From Candidatus Fermentibacteraceae bacterium (GTDB lineage: Bacteria; Fermentibacterota; Fermentibacteria; Fermentibacterales; JCC-6), in NCBI GenBank assembly GCA_021162285.1, contig JAGGYZ010000155.1:1-12725 (forward strand): DNA of 12,725 nt, given 5' to 3'. Each line of letters begins with the position of its first letter. The stretch's first letter is position 1. The position numbers and the translations under genes are program-made. This document shows positions 5,633 to 12,170 of this stretch, piece by piece. The notes under the pieces were generated by a model that saw only the letters and a list, made by a program, of their open reading frames with translations, ran no database searches and was not told the DNA's origin.

Positions 5633-8181
5633 AGACGCCCATGATGAAACAGTACCTTGCCATGAAGAAACAGTATCCCGACTCTGTGCTTCTGTTCAGG
5701 ATGGGAGACTTTTATGAAACCTTTCTTGATGATGCTAAAGAAGTTGCATCCATACTGGGAATAACACTTACATCAAGGCAGAAAAACAGAGAAACAGGGG
5801 AAGGTATCCCGCTTGCAGGCTTTCCGTATCACGCTCTCGACGGATACCTCACCAGATTGATCAGAGCAGGATGCCGTGTGGCCGTGTGTGAGCAGACAGA
5901 AGACCCCAAAATGGCAAAGGGTCTTGTAAAGAGGGATGTTGTAGAAATTGTCACACCGGGAACGCTGGTAAGCGGTTCAGCTCTTGATGAGAGGTTTACG
6001 GCACTTCTGGCTTCTGTATCTGTTATTGGCAGCAGGGCAGCAGTGGTGTTCTGCGATGTGTCGACGGGAGACATCCGGGCAATCGAACTGCCGTCTGATC
6101 AGGTTGCGGCGGAGCTGGCAAGAGGGTTTCCCAGGGAAGTGATAGTTTCTTCTGACACAGACATAACTATCCCGGACGGATGCGAGGTAACTTTTCTGGA
6201 TAGCTGGAAATTTGATCCCGGTACCGGAGAGCGGGAGGTGACGCATACTTTCGGCAGAGCCTCTTCAGAAGGTTTTGGTATTTCAGACAGCCCCGTTCTG
6301 CTCTCTGCAATGGGGGCACTGCTTTCCTATATCGGACACACCAAGAGGTCCAGTGTATCCCATCTGGAGTTCCGGGGGGTTTACAGGCAGAACGACTACA
6401 TGCTTGTAGACAGGTCAAGTTCAAGGTCCCTTGGAATAACAGATTGCTCTCCAGGTGAAGAAAACACGGTTCTTGCCGACCGAACAGACAGAACAGTCAC
6501 TGCCGGCGGTGGAAGAATGTGGAGACAGTGGCTGAGTTTTCCACCTATGAACACGACCGTAACAGGGAACCGGCATGCGGCCCTGGAGGATCTCATAGCC
6601 ACAGGTATCTATCGTGATCTGCAAAGAATACTGCAGGGGGTTTCTGATCTGCAGCGTCATGGGGGCAAGCTTGGTACACTGAGGTCAGGACCCAGAGATC
6701 TGAGGTCAATACAACAGACGGCGATTCTTATAGAGCCAGTCAAAGAGCTGCTGTCCGGCTGTGTGTCTGTGCTGCTTCAGGATTTGGCGCAAATGGACTC
6801 TCTTTCTGATATTGCACACAGAATAGATGCAACCCTGTCGGATGATCCTCCGGCAAGGGTGTCTGATGGGGGTTACATCAGGCAGGGTTATTCATCAGAG
6901 CTGGACAGCCTCAGGTATGTAAAGACCGGTGGAAAACAGTGGATGAATGAAATGCTTGAGCAGGAGAGAGCCCGCACAGGAATCACCAAGCTTTCCATCG
7001 GATACAACAGGGTATTCGGTTACTACCTTTCCGTTTCGAATTCTTTCAAACACCTGGTTCCAGATGACTACATAAGAAAGCAGACCCTGGTTGGAGCAGA
7101 ACGGTTTATTACACCGGAACTCAAGGAAATGGAAGAGAAAATTCTTCATGCTGATGAAGAAATATCAGTTCTGGAAGGAAAAATATTCGGTGAGCTGCTC
7201 GCAGCTGTGGCTTCTGCCGTGGGCAGAATCAAAGAAGCCGGCAGAGTTCTTTCTGAACTTGATATACTGTGTTCTCTTGCATTTACAGCAGTTGAGAAGG
7301 GGTGGGTTCGTCCCGAGCTGTCAGATGAACCTGTGCTGGAAATATCAGAAGGACGGCATCCTGTTCTTGAAGATATTCTTCCCCGCGGGGAGTGTGTTCC
7401 AAACGATATAGAGCTGAATCGGAACAAAAGGATTCTTCTTGTAACCGGCCCCAACATGGCTGGAAAGTCAACCTATCTCAGACAGGCCGCTCTTCTTGTT
7501 ATCCTCGCGCAGTGCGGCTCATTTGTTCCGGCGGAGTCAATGAAATTCAGTCCGGTGGACAGGATATACACGCGCATAGGCTCAGGTGACAGGTTGTCCA
7601 GAGGGCAGTCAACTTTTCTAGTGGAAATGGCTGAAGCAGCTTCGCTTCTTAACGGGAGCACGGAGAACAGCCTTGCAATCCTCGATGAAGTGGGGAGGGG
7701 TACCAGTACCTATGACGGTTTATCCATTGCATGGGCGATGCTGGAATATCTCCACGACAACCGGGACCACAGACCGATGGTTCTGTTTGCAACACACTAT
7801 CACGAGCTTACCTCTCTTGCTGCAAGGCTGCCGTTGTGTGCAAATGCAAACACGGTTGTAAAGGAAACTGGAAACAAAATTGCATTTCTTTACAAAGTAG
7901 AGGAGGGTGCAGCTGATCGTTCGTACGGTATCCATGTGGCGGCAATGGCCGGAGTTCCTTCTTCGGTTCTGAACAGGGCAAAAAAGGTTCTGCGCGACCT
8001 GGAAGCAGGCAAGCACCTTCTTCCCTCTGGCAGTTCAGATGAGACAGGGCAGATGACCCTGCCTCTGGCTAACCCTGAACACCCTGTTCTGGAGGAAATT
8101 AGAAAGATGGATCCCGATAGTTTAACACCATTGAAATCACTGGAACTTATATACCTGCTTAAAAAGCAGCTTGACAACTGA
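5617..8181 (+). CDS. mutS: DNA mismatch repair ATPase MutS
   Basis: 854 residues from the GTG at 5617, full length for the family (E. coli 853). MutS binds mismatches and small loops in new DNA and, with MutL, starts repair. Visible features: mismatch-wedge GDFYE at residues 30-34 (Phe32 and Glu34 match the E. coli Phe36 and Glu38 pair); connector and core domains (about 110-540); YNRVFGYYLSV in the clamp/lever region; Walker A GPNMAGKST 611-619; GQSTFLVEM; Walker B LAILDEVGRGTS 686-697; and FATHYHEL with the ATPase His. QMTLPL at 812-817 resembles a beta-clamp-binding motif. The C-terminal DPDSLTPLKSLELIYLLKK is a common MutS ending. All key residues are present, so it should be active. It overlaps the GT9 gene by 16 nt. 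No mutL lies in the window. No terminator hairpin is visible after it. Confidence 0.98.
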   Translation: MSDPVKTPMMKQYLAMKKQYPDSVLLFRMGDFYETFLDDAKEVASILGITLTSRQKNRETGEGIPLAGFPYHALDGYLTRLIRAGCRVAVCEQTEDPKMAKGLVKRDVVEIVTPGTLVSGSALDERFTALLASVSVIGSRAAVVFCDVSTGDIRAIELPSDQVAAELARGFPREVIVSSDTDITIPDGCEVTFLDSWKFDPGTGEREVTHTFGRASSEGFGISDSPVLLSAMGALLSYIGHTKRSSVSHLEFRGVYRQNDYMLVDRSSSRSLGITDCSPGEENTVLADRTDRTVTAGGGRMWRQWLSFPPMNTTVTGNRHAALEDLIATGIYRDLQRILQGVSDLQRHGGKLGTLRSGPRDLRSIQQTAILIEPVKELLSGCVSVLLQDLAQMDSLSDIAHRIDATLSDDPPARVSDGGYIRQGYSSELDSLRYVKTGGKQWMNEMLEQERARTGITKLSIGYNRVFGYYLSVSNSFKHLVPDDYIRKQTLVGAERFITPELKEMEEKILHADEEISVLEGKIFGELLAAVASAVGRIKEAGRVLSELDILCSLAFTAVEKGWVRPELSDEPVLEISEGRHPVLEDILPRGECVPNDIELNRNKRILLVTGPNMAGKSTYLRQAALLVILAQCGSFVPAESMKFSPVDRIYTRIGSGDRLSRGQSTFLVEMAEAASLLNGSTENSLAILDEVGRGTSTYDGLSIAWAMLEYLHDNRDHRPMVLFATHYHELTSLAARLPLCANANTVVKETGNKIAFLYKVEEGAADRSYGIHVAAMAGVPSSVLNRAKKVLRDLEAGKHLLPSGSSDETGQMTLPLANPEHPVLEEIRKMDPDSLTPLKSLELIYLLKKQLDN

Positions 8182-8249
8182 AACAATATTTGAAAATACA
8201 CTCTTATGGGATTGTCTAACAACATGTTCTCCAGCTATTTAGCCAATAG

Positions 8250-8265
8250 GTAAACAGGTGTTTAC
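8250..8265. promoter_or_regulatory. Operator candidate: perfect palindrome GTAAACA-GG-TGTTTAC
   Basis: Two 7-bp arms, GTAAACA (8250-8256) and TGTTTAC (8259-8265), separated by GG. The right arm overlaps the -35 box TTTACA (8261-8266) of the predicted promoter for the 127-residue protein. This is the classic position for a repressor that blocks RNA polymerase. The half-site resembles LacI-family operators (GTAAAC/GTTTAC), but the GG centre differs from the usual CG, so the family is only a guess. No regulator gene of that kind is in the window. Confidence 0.5.
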
Positions 8266-8289
8266 ATCCAGTATCAATTTGCGTATAGT
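8261..8289 (+). promoter_or_regulatory. Sigma-70-type promoter for the 127-residue protein
   Basis: The -35 box TTTACA (8261-8266) and -10 box TATAGT (8284-8289) are separated by exactly 17 nt; each hexamer matches five of six consensus bases. The expected transcript start is about 8296, which would give a leader of only about 12 nt consisting of the Shine-Dalgarno site plus spacer (GGAGGTGAAGAT). Confidence 0.62.
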
Positions 8290-8307
8290 AAGGCTGGAGG
8301 TGAAGAT

Positions 8308-8691
8308 ATGAACAACAGATGGACTGTTCAAACAGAAAGAGGAGATCACAGCGCCTGCGCAGTGTGGGCAGTGGTGGAAGAAGCTTCAGGAAGAAAAACA
8401 ACGGCCATAGTGCTGAATACAGATTCAAAGGCTGCTGTTGTAGTACTGGCATCGGGAATGTTTTTTCTGAAAGGGCCGGGAATAGCAGAATCGGTACTGT
8501 TCAGAATTGAAAGCAGCAGCCGTGCAAGAATGAAGGGATGCATGTTCATAAAAGCAGTGGAAGTTGCAGATGTGGTAAGGCTGCGGGAAAACAGCATACT
8601 GCAGGAGATGAGAAAACTCCTGGAACTCGACATGATAGAGGTCGGTCCGGAATCACAATCTGTGTCTTTTCAAACCACATTCGCATCGTGA
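8308..8691 (+). CDS. Hypothetical protein, 127 residues, own promoter
   Basis: The ATG at 8308 has a strong GGAGG (8296-8300) 7 nt upstream, so the gene is very probably real. I do not recognise the family. Residues about 1-70 alternate short predicted beta strands (SACAVWAVVEE, TTAIVLN, AAVVVLASGMFFL, ESVLFRIES). Residues about 85-110 look helical and amphipathic (VEVADVVRLRENSILQEMRKLLEL). Two cysteines (17 and 78) show no metal-site spacing. There is no signal peptide and no clear transmembrane helix; AAVVVLASGMFFL (42-54) is hydrophobic but short. The layout suggests a small, soluble, cytoplasmic alpha/beta protein. It sits alone between the mutS operon and the glycan operon, 64 nt before the GT2 gene, with a promoter and palindromic operator candidate of its own. 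Read-through into the glycan operon is possible because no terminator is visible after it. Confidence 0.78.
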   Translation: MNNRWTVQTERGDHSACAVWAVVEEASGRKTTAIVLNTDSKAAVVVLASGMFFLKGPGIAESVLFRIESSSRARMKGCMFIKAVEVADVVRLRENSILQEMRKLLELDMIEVGPESQSVSFQTTFAS

Positions 8692-8755
8692 CACGGTGTA
8701 TCAGTTGTAGAAATTAGATTTCAGGCTAATATTCCCCTCTATAAGTCGTGTTTTC

Positions 8756-9514
8756 ATGCCAGGGGGGTGTGGCATTTCAGAGGATGGAATAAGTCTGTTT
8801 CTACCGGCATTCAACGAAGAAGAAAATGTTGAATACATGGTTTCAAAAGCAGAGAGTGTGCTGAACCGGATTGCAGGCGGGAACTGGGAAATACTGGTTG
8901 TAGACGACGGTTCCACCGACAGCACAGCAGAAATTACAAAATCTATGTCCCGAAAAGATTCCCGGATCAGGCTTGTGTCGCACAACGGCAATCTGGGTTT
9001 TGGCAGAGCTGTAAGAACAGGAATAGAAAACTCTTCAAAGAACTGGATATTCTACACCGACTGCGATGGACAGTTCGATCTCGACGAACTTGAGCTTGTA
9101 TGGGCAAGAAGAGCAGAAGCAGATATTGTTTCCGGTTACAGACGCAGACGGAAAGACCCTGCCACCCGTCTGGGCTATTCACTTCTCTGGAACACACTGA
9201 CCATGATGATGTTCCTCAGGGGTTTCAAGGATGTGGATTCATCGTTCAAACTATACAGATCATCAATATTCAAGATACTTAAACCTCAGTCTACCTGCGG
9301 AGTGATAGATTTTGAGATACTCACGCTTGCCCGGGACATGGGGTTCAGGGTAATTCAGCTTCCTGTAAGCCACTACCAGAGAAGAGCTGGAACTGTGTCT
9401 TTCGAAAGTGTCAGAAGCGGTTTTATTGCATTTGTAAAATTGGGGCCTATCCTGGAGATGTTCATGCAGCTGGTGGCTTTCAGGTTCAGGAGCTGGCGGG
9501 GAACAGTCAGATGA
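8756..9514 (+). CDS. Glycosyltransferase family 2, polyprenyl-phosphate (DPM1-like) type
   Basis: 252 residues. GT2 fold with ISLFLPAFNEEENV (12-25), the nucleotide-binding VVDDGSTDST (48-57), NLGFGRAVRTGIE (79-91) and the DxD-type metal site YTDCDGQFD (100-108), followed by DVDSSFKLYRSSIF. This motif set is typical of dolichyl/undecaprenyl-phosphate mannose or glucose synthases, which make lipid-linked sugars on the cytoplasmic side. No long C-terminal transmembrane pair is seen; only moderately hydrophobic stretches near 210-240 could touch the membrane. The ATG at 8756 is the only usual start upstream of the first motif, yet it has no Shine-Dalgarno site. It is the first gene of an operon with 4-nt overlaps. 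A lipid-phosphate sugar made here could feed the GT-C-like membrane protein two genes down. The sugar and acceptor are inferred only. Confidence 0.88.
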   Translation: MPGGCGISEDGISLFLPAFNEEENVEYMVSKAESVLNRIAGGNWEILVVDDGSTDSTAEITKSMSRKDSRIRLVSHNGNLGFGRAVRTGIENSSKNWIFYTDCDGQFDLDELELVWARRAEADIVSGYRRRRKDPATRLGYSLLWNTLTMMMFLRGFKDVDSSFKLYRSSIFKILKPQSTCGVIDFEILTLARDMGFRVIQLPVSHYQRRAGTVSFESVRSGFIAFVKLGPILEMFMQLVAFRFRSWRGTVR

Positions 9515-10632
9515 TAAAAGCTACGCTTGTTACTCCGCTCCCGCCGCAGCCCACAGGGCTTGCAGACTACGCACGGCGAATACTCGCACTGACAGAATCC
9601 CATGTAAACTGGACAGTGGCTTACCCTTCTTCAGCTCTTCCAGTTGAAGGCTGCAACTGCATTCCCATATCCAGTCTGAGTGAGGAAGATCTAAGCGGTG
9701 CGGTGGTGTATCAGGTAGGAAATTCACCCCACTGCGAGGAAGTAAATCAGGCTCTGCTTGCAAACGGCGGAATCGGCCTTTTCCACGAAACAAACATGCA
9801 CCATGTACTCAGAAACCGAGCTCACCGTACAGGAAACTGGAAAAGCTACAGAGAGCATGTATTACACGATTACGGTGAAAAAGCGGATGAATTTCTGAAA
9901 GTGATGGGGAAGAAGGCAGAAAGTCTTTCAGAGTACGATAAAAGGCTTAGAACAAACCCGCTGGTTGGCAGACTGATTTCTGCCTGCAGCGTGATAGCAG
10001 TGCTCAGTGATACGGCAAAGTGGGAAATGGAAAGGCTTGCACCTGGAAAGCAGGTTGTAAGAATGGGTTTTCTGCCCGACTTTCTGGAAAGGGTAAGAAA
10101 ACCGGATAAGCAGAACACTACACTGGTTATCGGGGTTGCAGGCAGCTTTCACTACGGAAGAAGCTGGGAAGAAATCCTCAGGGCCGTTGAGATGCTCAGA
10201 AGAACCGTTGACTGCCGTCTTCTTGTTGTGGGTGGCGGCTGGCCGGAAACAGCTTTTTCATGGGTTGAAGTAACAGGCCGGCTGCCTGATACAGAATTTC
10301 GCAGGCAGATTGAAAAGTTTGATATAGCTCTTGACCTGAGACATCACACCTGTGGTGAAACAAGCGGATCCATGATGGATATTCTGAGAAGCGGTATTCC
10401 CGCTGTTGTAACAGCTGAAGGTACATTCAGGGATCTGCCTGCCAATGCAGTACTCAGAATTCCGTCGGAATCAGGCGCAGCCGGTGCATACGCCGCTCTC
10501 AGGTATCTGGTGGAGAACGAGGAGCTTCGCAAGTCAATATCAAGGACTGCAGAAAACTACTTTGCTGAAGTAAGCGACACACAGAAGTGTCTTGCACAGT
10601 GGCTTGAACTGCTGTCAGGAGGCAGTCAGTGA
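9511..10632 (+). CDS. Glycosyltransferase family 4 (GT-B fold)
   Basis: 373 residues. The N-terminal TLVTPLPPQPTGLADYARRIL (5-25) carries the Pro-rich Gly-Leu-Ala-Asp-Tyr loop seen in one GT4 branch, where the acceptor domain begins. The second Rossmann domain starts near TTLVIGVAGSFHYGRSWEEIL (about 205-225) and includes LLVVGGGWPE. The donor-site signature DLRHHTCGETSGSMMDILRSGIPAVVT (about 275-301) matches the usual LRyPtmGEtSg pattern, with Glu283 as the conserved glutamate. No signal peptide or membrane helix is seen, so it is cytoplasmic or peripheral. Its ATG overlaps the GT2 stop as ATGA, and its stop overlaps the next GTG start as GTGA. It probably transfers a sugar from a nucleotide-sugar to a growing glycan; donor and acceptor are unknown. 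Confidence 0.88.
   Translation: MIKATLVTPLPPQPTGLADYARRILALTESHVNWTVAYPSSALPVEGCNCIPISSLSEEDLSGAVVYQVGNSPHCEEVNQALLANGGIGLFHETNMHHVLRNRAHRTGNWKSYREHVLHDYGEKADEFLKVMGKKAESLSEYDKRLRTNPLVGRLISACSVIAVLSDTAKWEMERLAPGKQVVRMGFLPDFLERVRKPDKQNTTLVIGVAGSFHYGRSWEEILRAVEMLRRTVDCRLLVVGGGWPETAFSWVEVTGRLPDTEFRRQIEKFDIALDLRHHTCGETSGSMMDILRSGIPAVVTAEGTFRDLPANAVLRIPSESGAAGAYAALRYLVENEELRKSISRTAENYFAEVSDTQKCLAQWLELLSGGSQ
10617..10622 (+). promoter_or_regulatory. Shine-Dalgarno site for the GTG-started membrane protein gene
   Basis: AGGAGG lies 6 nt before the GTG at 10629, inside the end of the GT4 gene. It supports GTG as the true start and predicts strong initiation at this overlapping junction. Confidence 0.75.
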
Positions 10633-12170
10633 ATACGAAAGCTCTTCTGATTGTTGTTGTGTCTGCTCTTGTGCTGCCATGGATAGTATTTCTGTTAACG
10701 CAGAACGGTGTTGTGGGAATGTACCAGGAAACACCTCATTCAGTGATAGAACATGACAGCGATGTTTACGATTCTCTGTGGCAGTTCTGGTGGGTAAAAA
10801 AAGCTGTTAACAACGGAGAAGACCCCAGGGTTTATGGAGAAGAAACCCTGGCATGGCACAATATAGGCTGGCCTGATCAGTTTTTTGCATACATTTCCGG
10901 TGCCAGCTACAGCATGGTGCTGTTTGTGGCTTCGCTGTTTACCGGTATTGCAGGGTATTTCCTGGCCAGGTCGTGGAAAGCCGGGAAAAACGGAGCCATG
11001 CTGGCCGGTTTTATCATGGTCTGGATGCCCGTTCATGCTGTCAGAATGTATCAGCATTACACAATAGCTTCCATTGGCTTTGTTTTGATGGTGTTTTTCT
11101 TCACAAGAAAGTGGATAACCACTGGAGACAGGAAGAACCTGGTTTTCATTACTGTTTTCTCGGTACTGGCAGTTATGGAAAGCCTGTATTTCGGGCTTGT
11201 AGTTGCCTCTGGCTGGCTGCTGACATCTTTTCTGTCGGGAAAAAAATACTGGAAGCGTTCCGCAGTTGCCGGTATTGCAGCGGGAGCAGGCTGCATAATC
11301 GGATCAGTGTGGCTTCTTACTTCTCCAGGCGCATTTGACCAGAATCCGGAAAAAGACTGGAAAGAAGCTGTTTACTGGGCAGCTGAACCACAGTCATTTG
11401 TTCTTCCCTCTTTTCTCGGACAGCCTCTCGCGCCTGACTACATGCCAAATCCGTTCGAAGGTGTGGTATCGCCTGGTTCTGTAGTTGCCCTTCTCGCTCT
11501 TCTGTACTGCTGGAGAAAGAAGTCCTGGAAAGCTCTTGTGGCAGTTCTGGGTGTGATTGTTCTCGCATGGGGCCCTCTGCTTAAATTCAACGGAATTCCA
11601 ACCCCGGTTCCACTGCCGTACATTGCCCTTGTAAAATTGCCGTTGCTGTCGGCAGCCAGAGCTCCGTCCAGGCTGGCTATCCTTACTGGAATAATGGCGG
11701 CAATTGCAGCTGGAGTGCTTGTTGAAAACAGAAAGCCGGTGGTGGGATGGCTGCTTGCAGGCTTGATACTTGTGGAGATTACCCCTCTGAAACTGGAAAC
11801 TATTGAGGCTTCCGTACCTCAGTTTTACAGCACTTATACTCCGAATGGATTTACGCTGGAAATACCTTCATCAGACAGATTCAGGAGGTATTCTCTGTTT
11901 GAAACCGTCGATGGAGCTCCCAGGCTGGTAAAGTACCTTGCCAGAGGAGGAGAAGCTCAGATGCAGAGAATCCCCCCGAGCCTCCGGTGGGAAAGCTTTG
12001 AAAGACCGGATGAAACGGATCTGATTTCAACAGGTGCTGGAACAGTTGTTTACAACCGGTGGATGTTTACAGACTCTATCCGTTCACATTACGATTCACT
12101 TTACTCAGGCATTTTCCCTGAACACAGCATATCTGACAGTGACAGCGTATGGGTATGGACCTCCCGATGA
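10629..12170 (+). CDS. Multi-pass membrane protein, GT-C/YfhO-like (possible lipid-linked sugar glycosyltransferase)
   Basis: 513 residues from a GTG that overlaps the previous stop (GTGA). About ten hydrophobic helices are visible: near 5-24, 91-113, 122-138, 146-160, 170-198, 210-232, 281-296, 301-316, 345-365 and 371-385, followed by a soluble C-terminal part of about 125 residues. The first outside loop holds acidic-aromatic EHDSDVYDSLWQFWW (41-55), and AARAPSRLAILTG (342-354) opens a later helix. Such features are common in large uncharacterised bacterial membrane proteins related to GT-C glycosyltransferases, which use polyprenyl-phosphate sugars on the outer face of the membrane. Asp43 and Asp45 are candidate catalytic or metal residues. 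The position between GT4 genes and downstream of a polyprenyl-phosphate-type GT2 supports this role. I cannot assign a family with certainty; a non-enzymatic glycan transport role is possible. Confidence 0.8.
   Translation: MNTKALLIVVVSALVLPWIVFLLTQNGVVGMYQETPHSVIEHDSDVYDSLWQFWWVKKAVNNGEDPRVYGEETLAWHNIGWPDQFFAYISGASYSMVLFVASLFTGIAGYFLARSWKAGKNGAMLAGFIMVWMPVHAVRMYQHYTIASIGFVLMVFFFTRKWITTGDRKNLVFITVFSVLAVMESLYFGLVVASGWLLTSFLSGKKYWKRSAVAGIAAGAGCIIGSVWLLTSPGAFDQNPEKDWKEAVYWAAEPQSFVLPSFLGQPLAPDYMPNPFEGVVSPGSVVALLALLYCWRKKSWKALVAVLGVIVLAWGPLLKFNGIPTPVPLPYIALVKLPLLSAARAPSRLAILTGIMAAIAAGVLVENRKPVVGWLLAGLILVEITPLKLETIEASVPQFYSTYTPNGFTLEIPSSDRFRRYSLFETVDGAPRLVKYLARGGEAQMQRIPPSLRWESFERPDETDLISTGAGTVVYNRWMFTDSIRSHYDSLYSGIFPEHSISDSDSVWVWTSR

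Larger units (their letters stand above)
8182..8307. other. Intergenic spacer after mutS with promoter and operator candidate
   Basis: 126 nt. It holds no obvious rho-independent terminator for the mutS operon (no stable GC hairpin followed by a T-run). A promoter and palindrome near its right end are listed separately. A 15-codon frame (8206-8253) lies in it but lacks a Shine-Dalgarno site. Confidence 0.6.

Noticed and set aside
8171..8200. Perfect TTGACA -35 hexamer at the very end of mutS as a second promoter
   Set aside because: No good -10 hexamer lies 16-18 nt downstream, and the bases encode the conserved C-terminus of MutS. The TTTACA-N17-TATAGT pair is much better.
8206..8253. 15-codon leader-peptide frame upstream of the 127-residue gene
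   Set aside because: No Shine-Dalgarno site, no codon run suggesting attenuation, no alternative hairpins, and it would lie upstream of the predicted transcript start.
8684..8700. Small CGTGACACG hairpin at the end of the 127-residue gene as terminator
   Set aside because: Stem of only four base pairs with a one-base loop and no following T-run.
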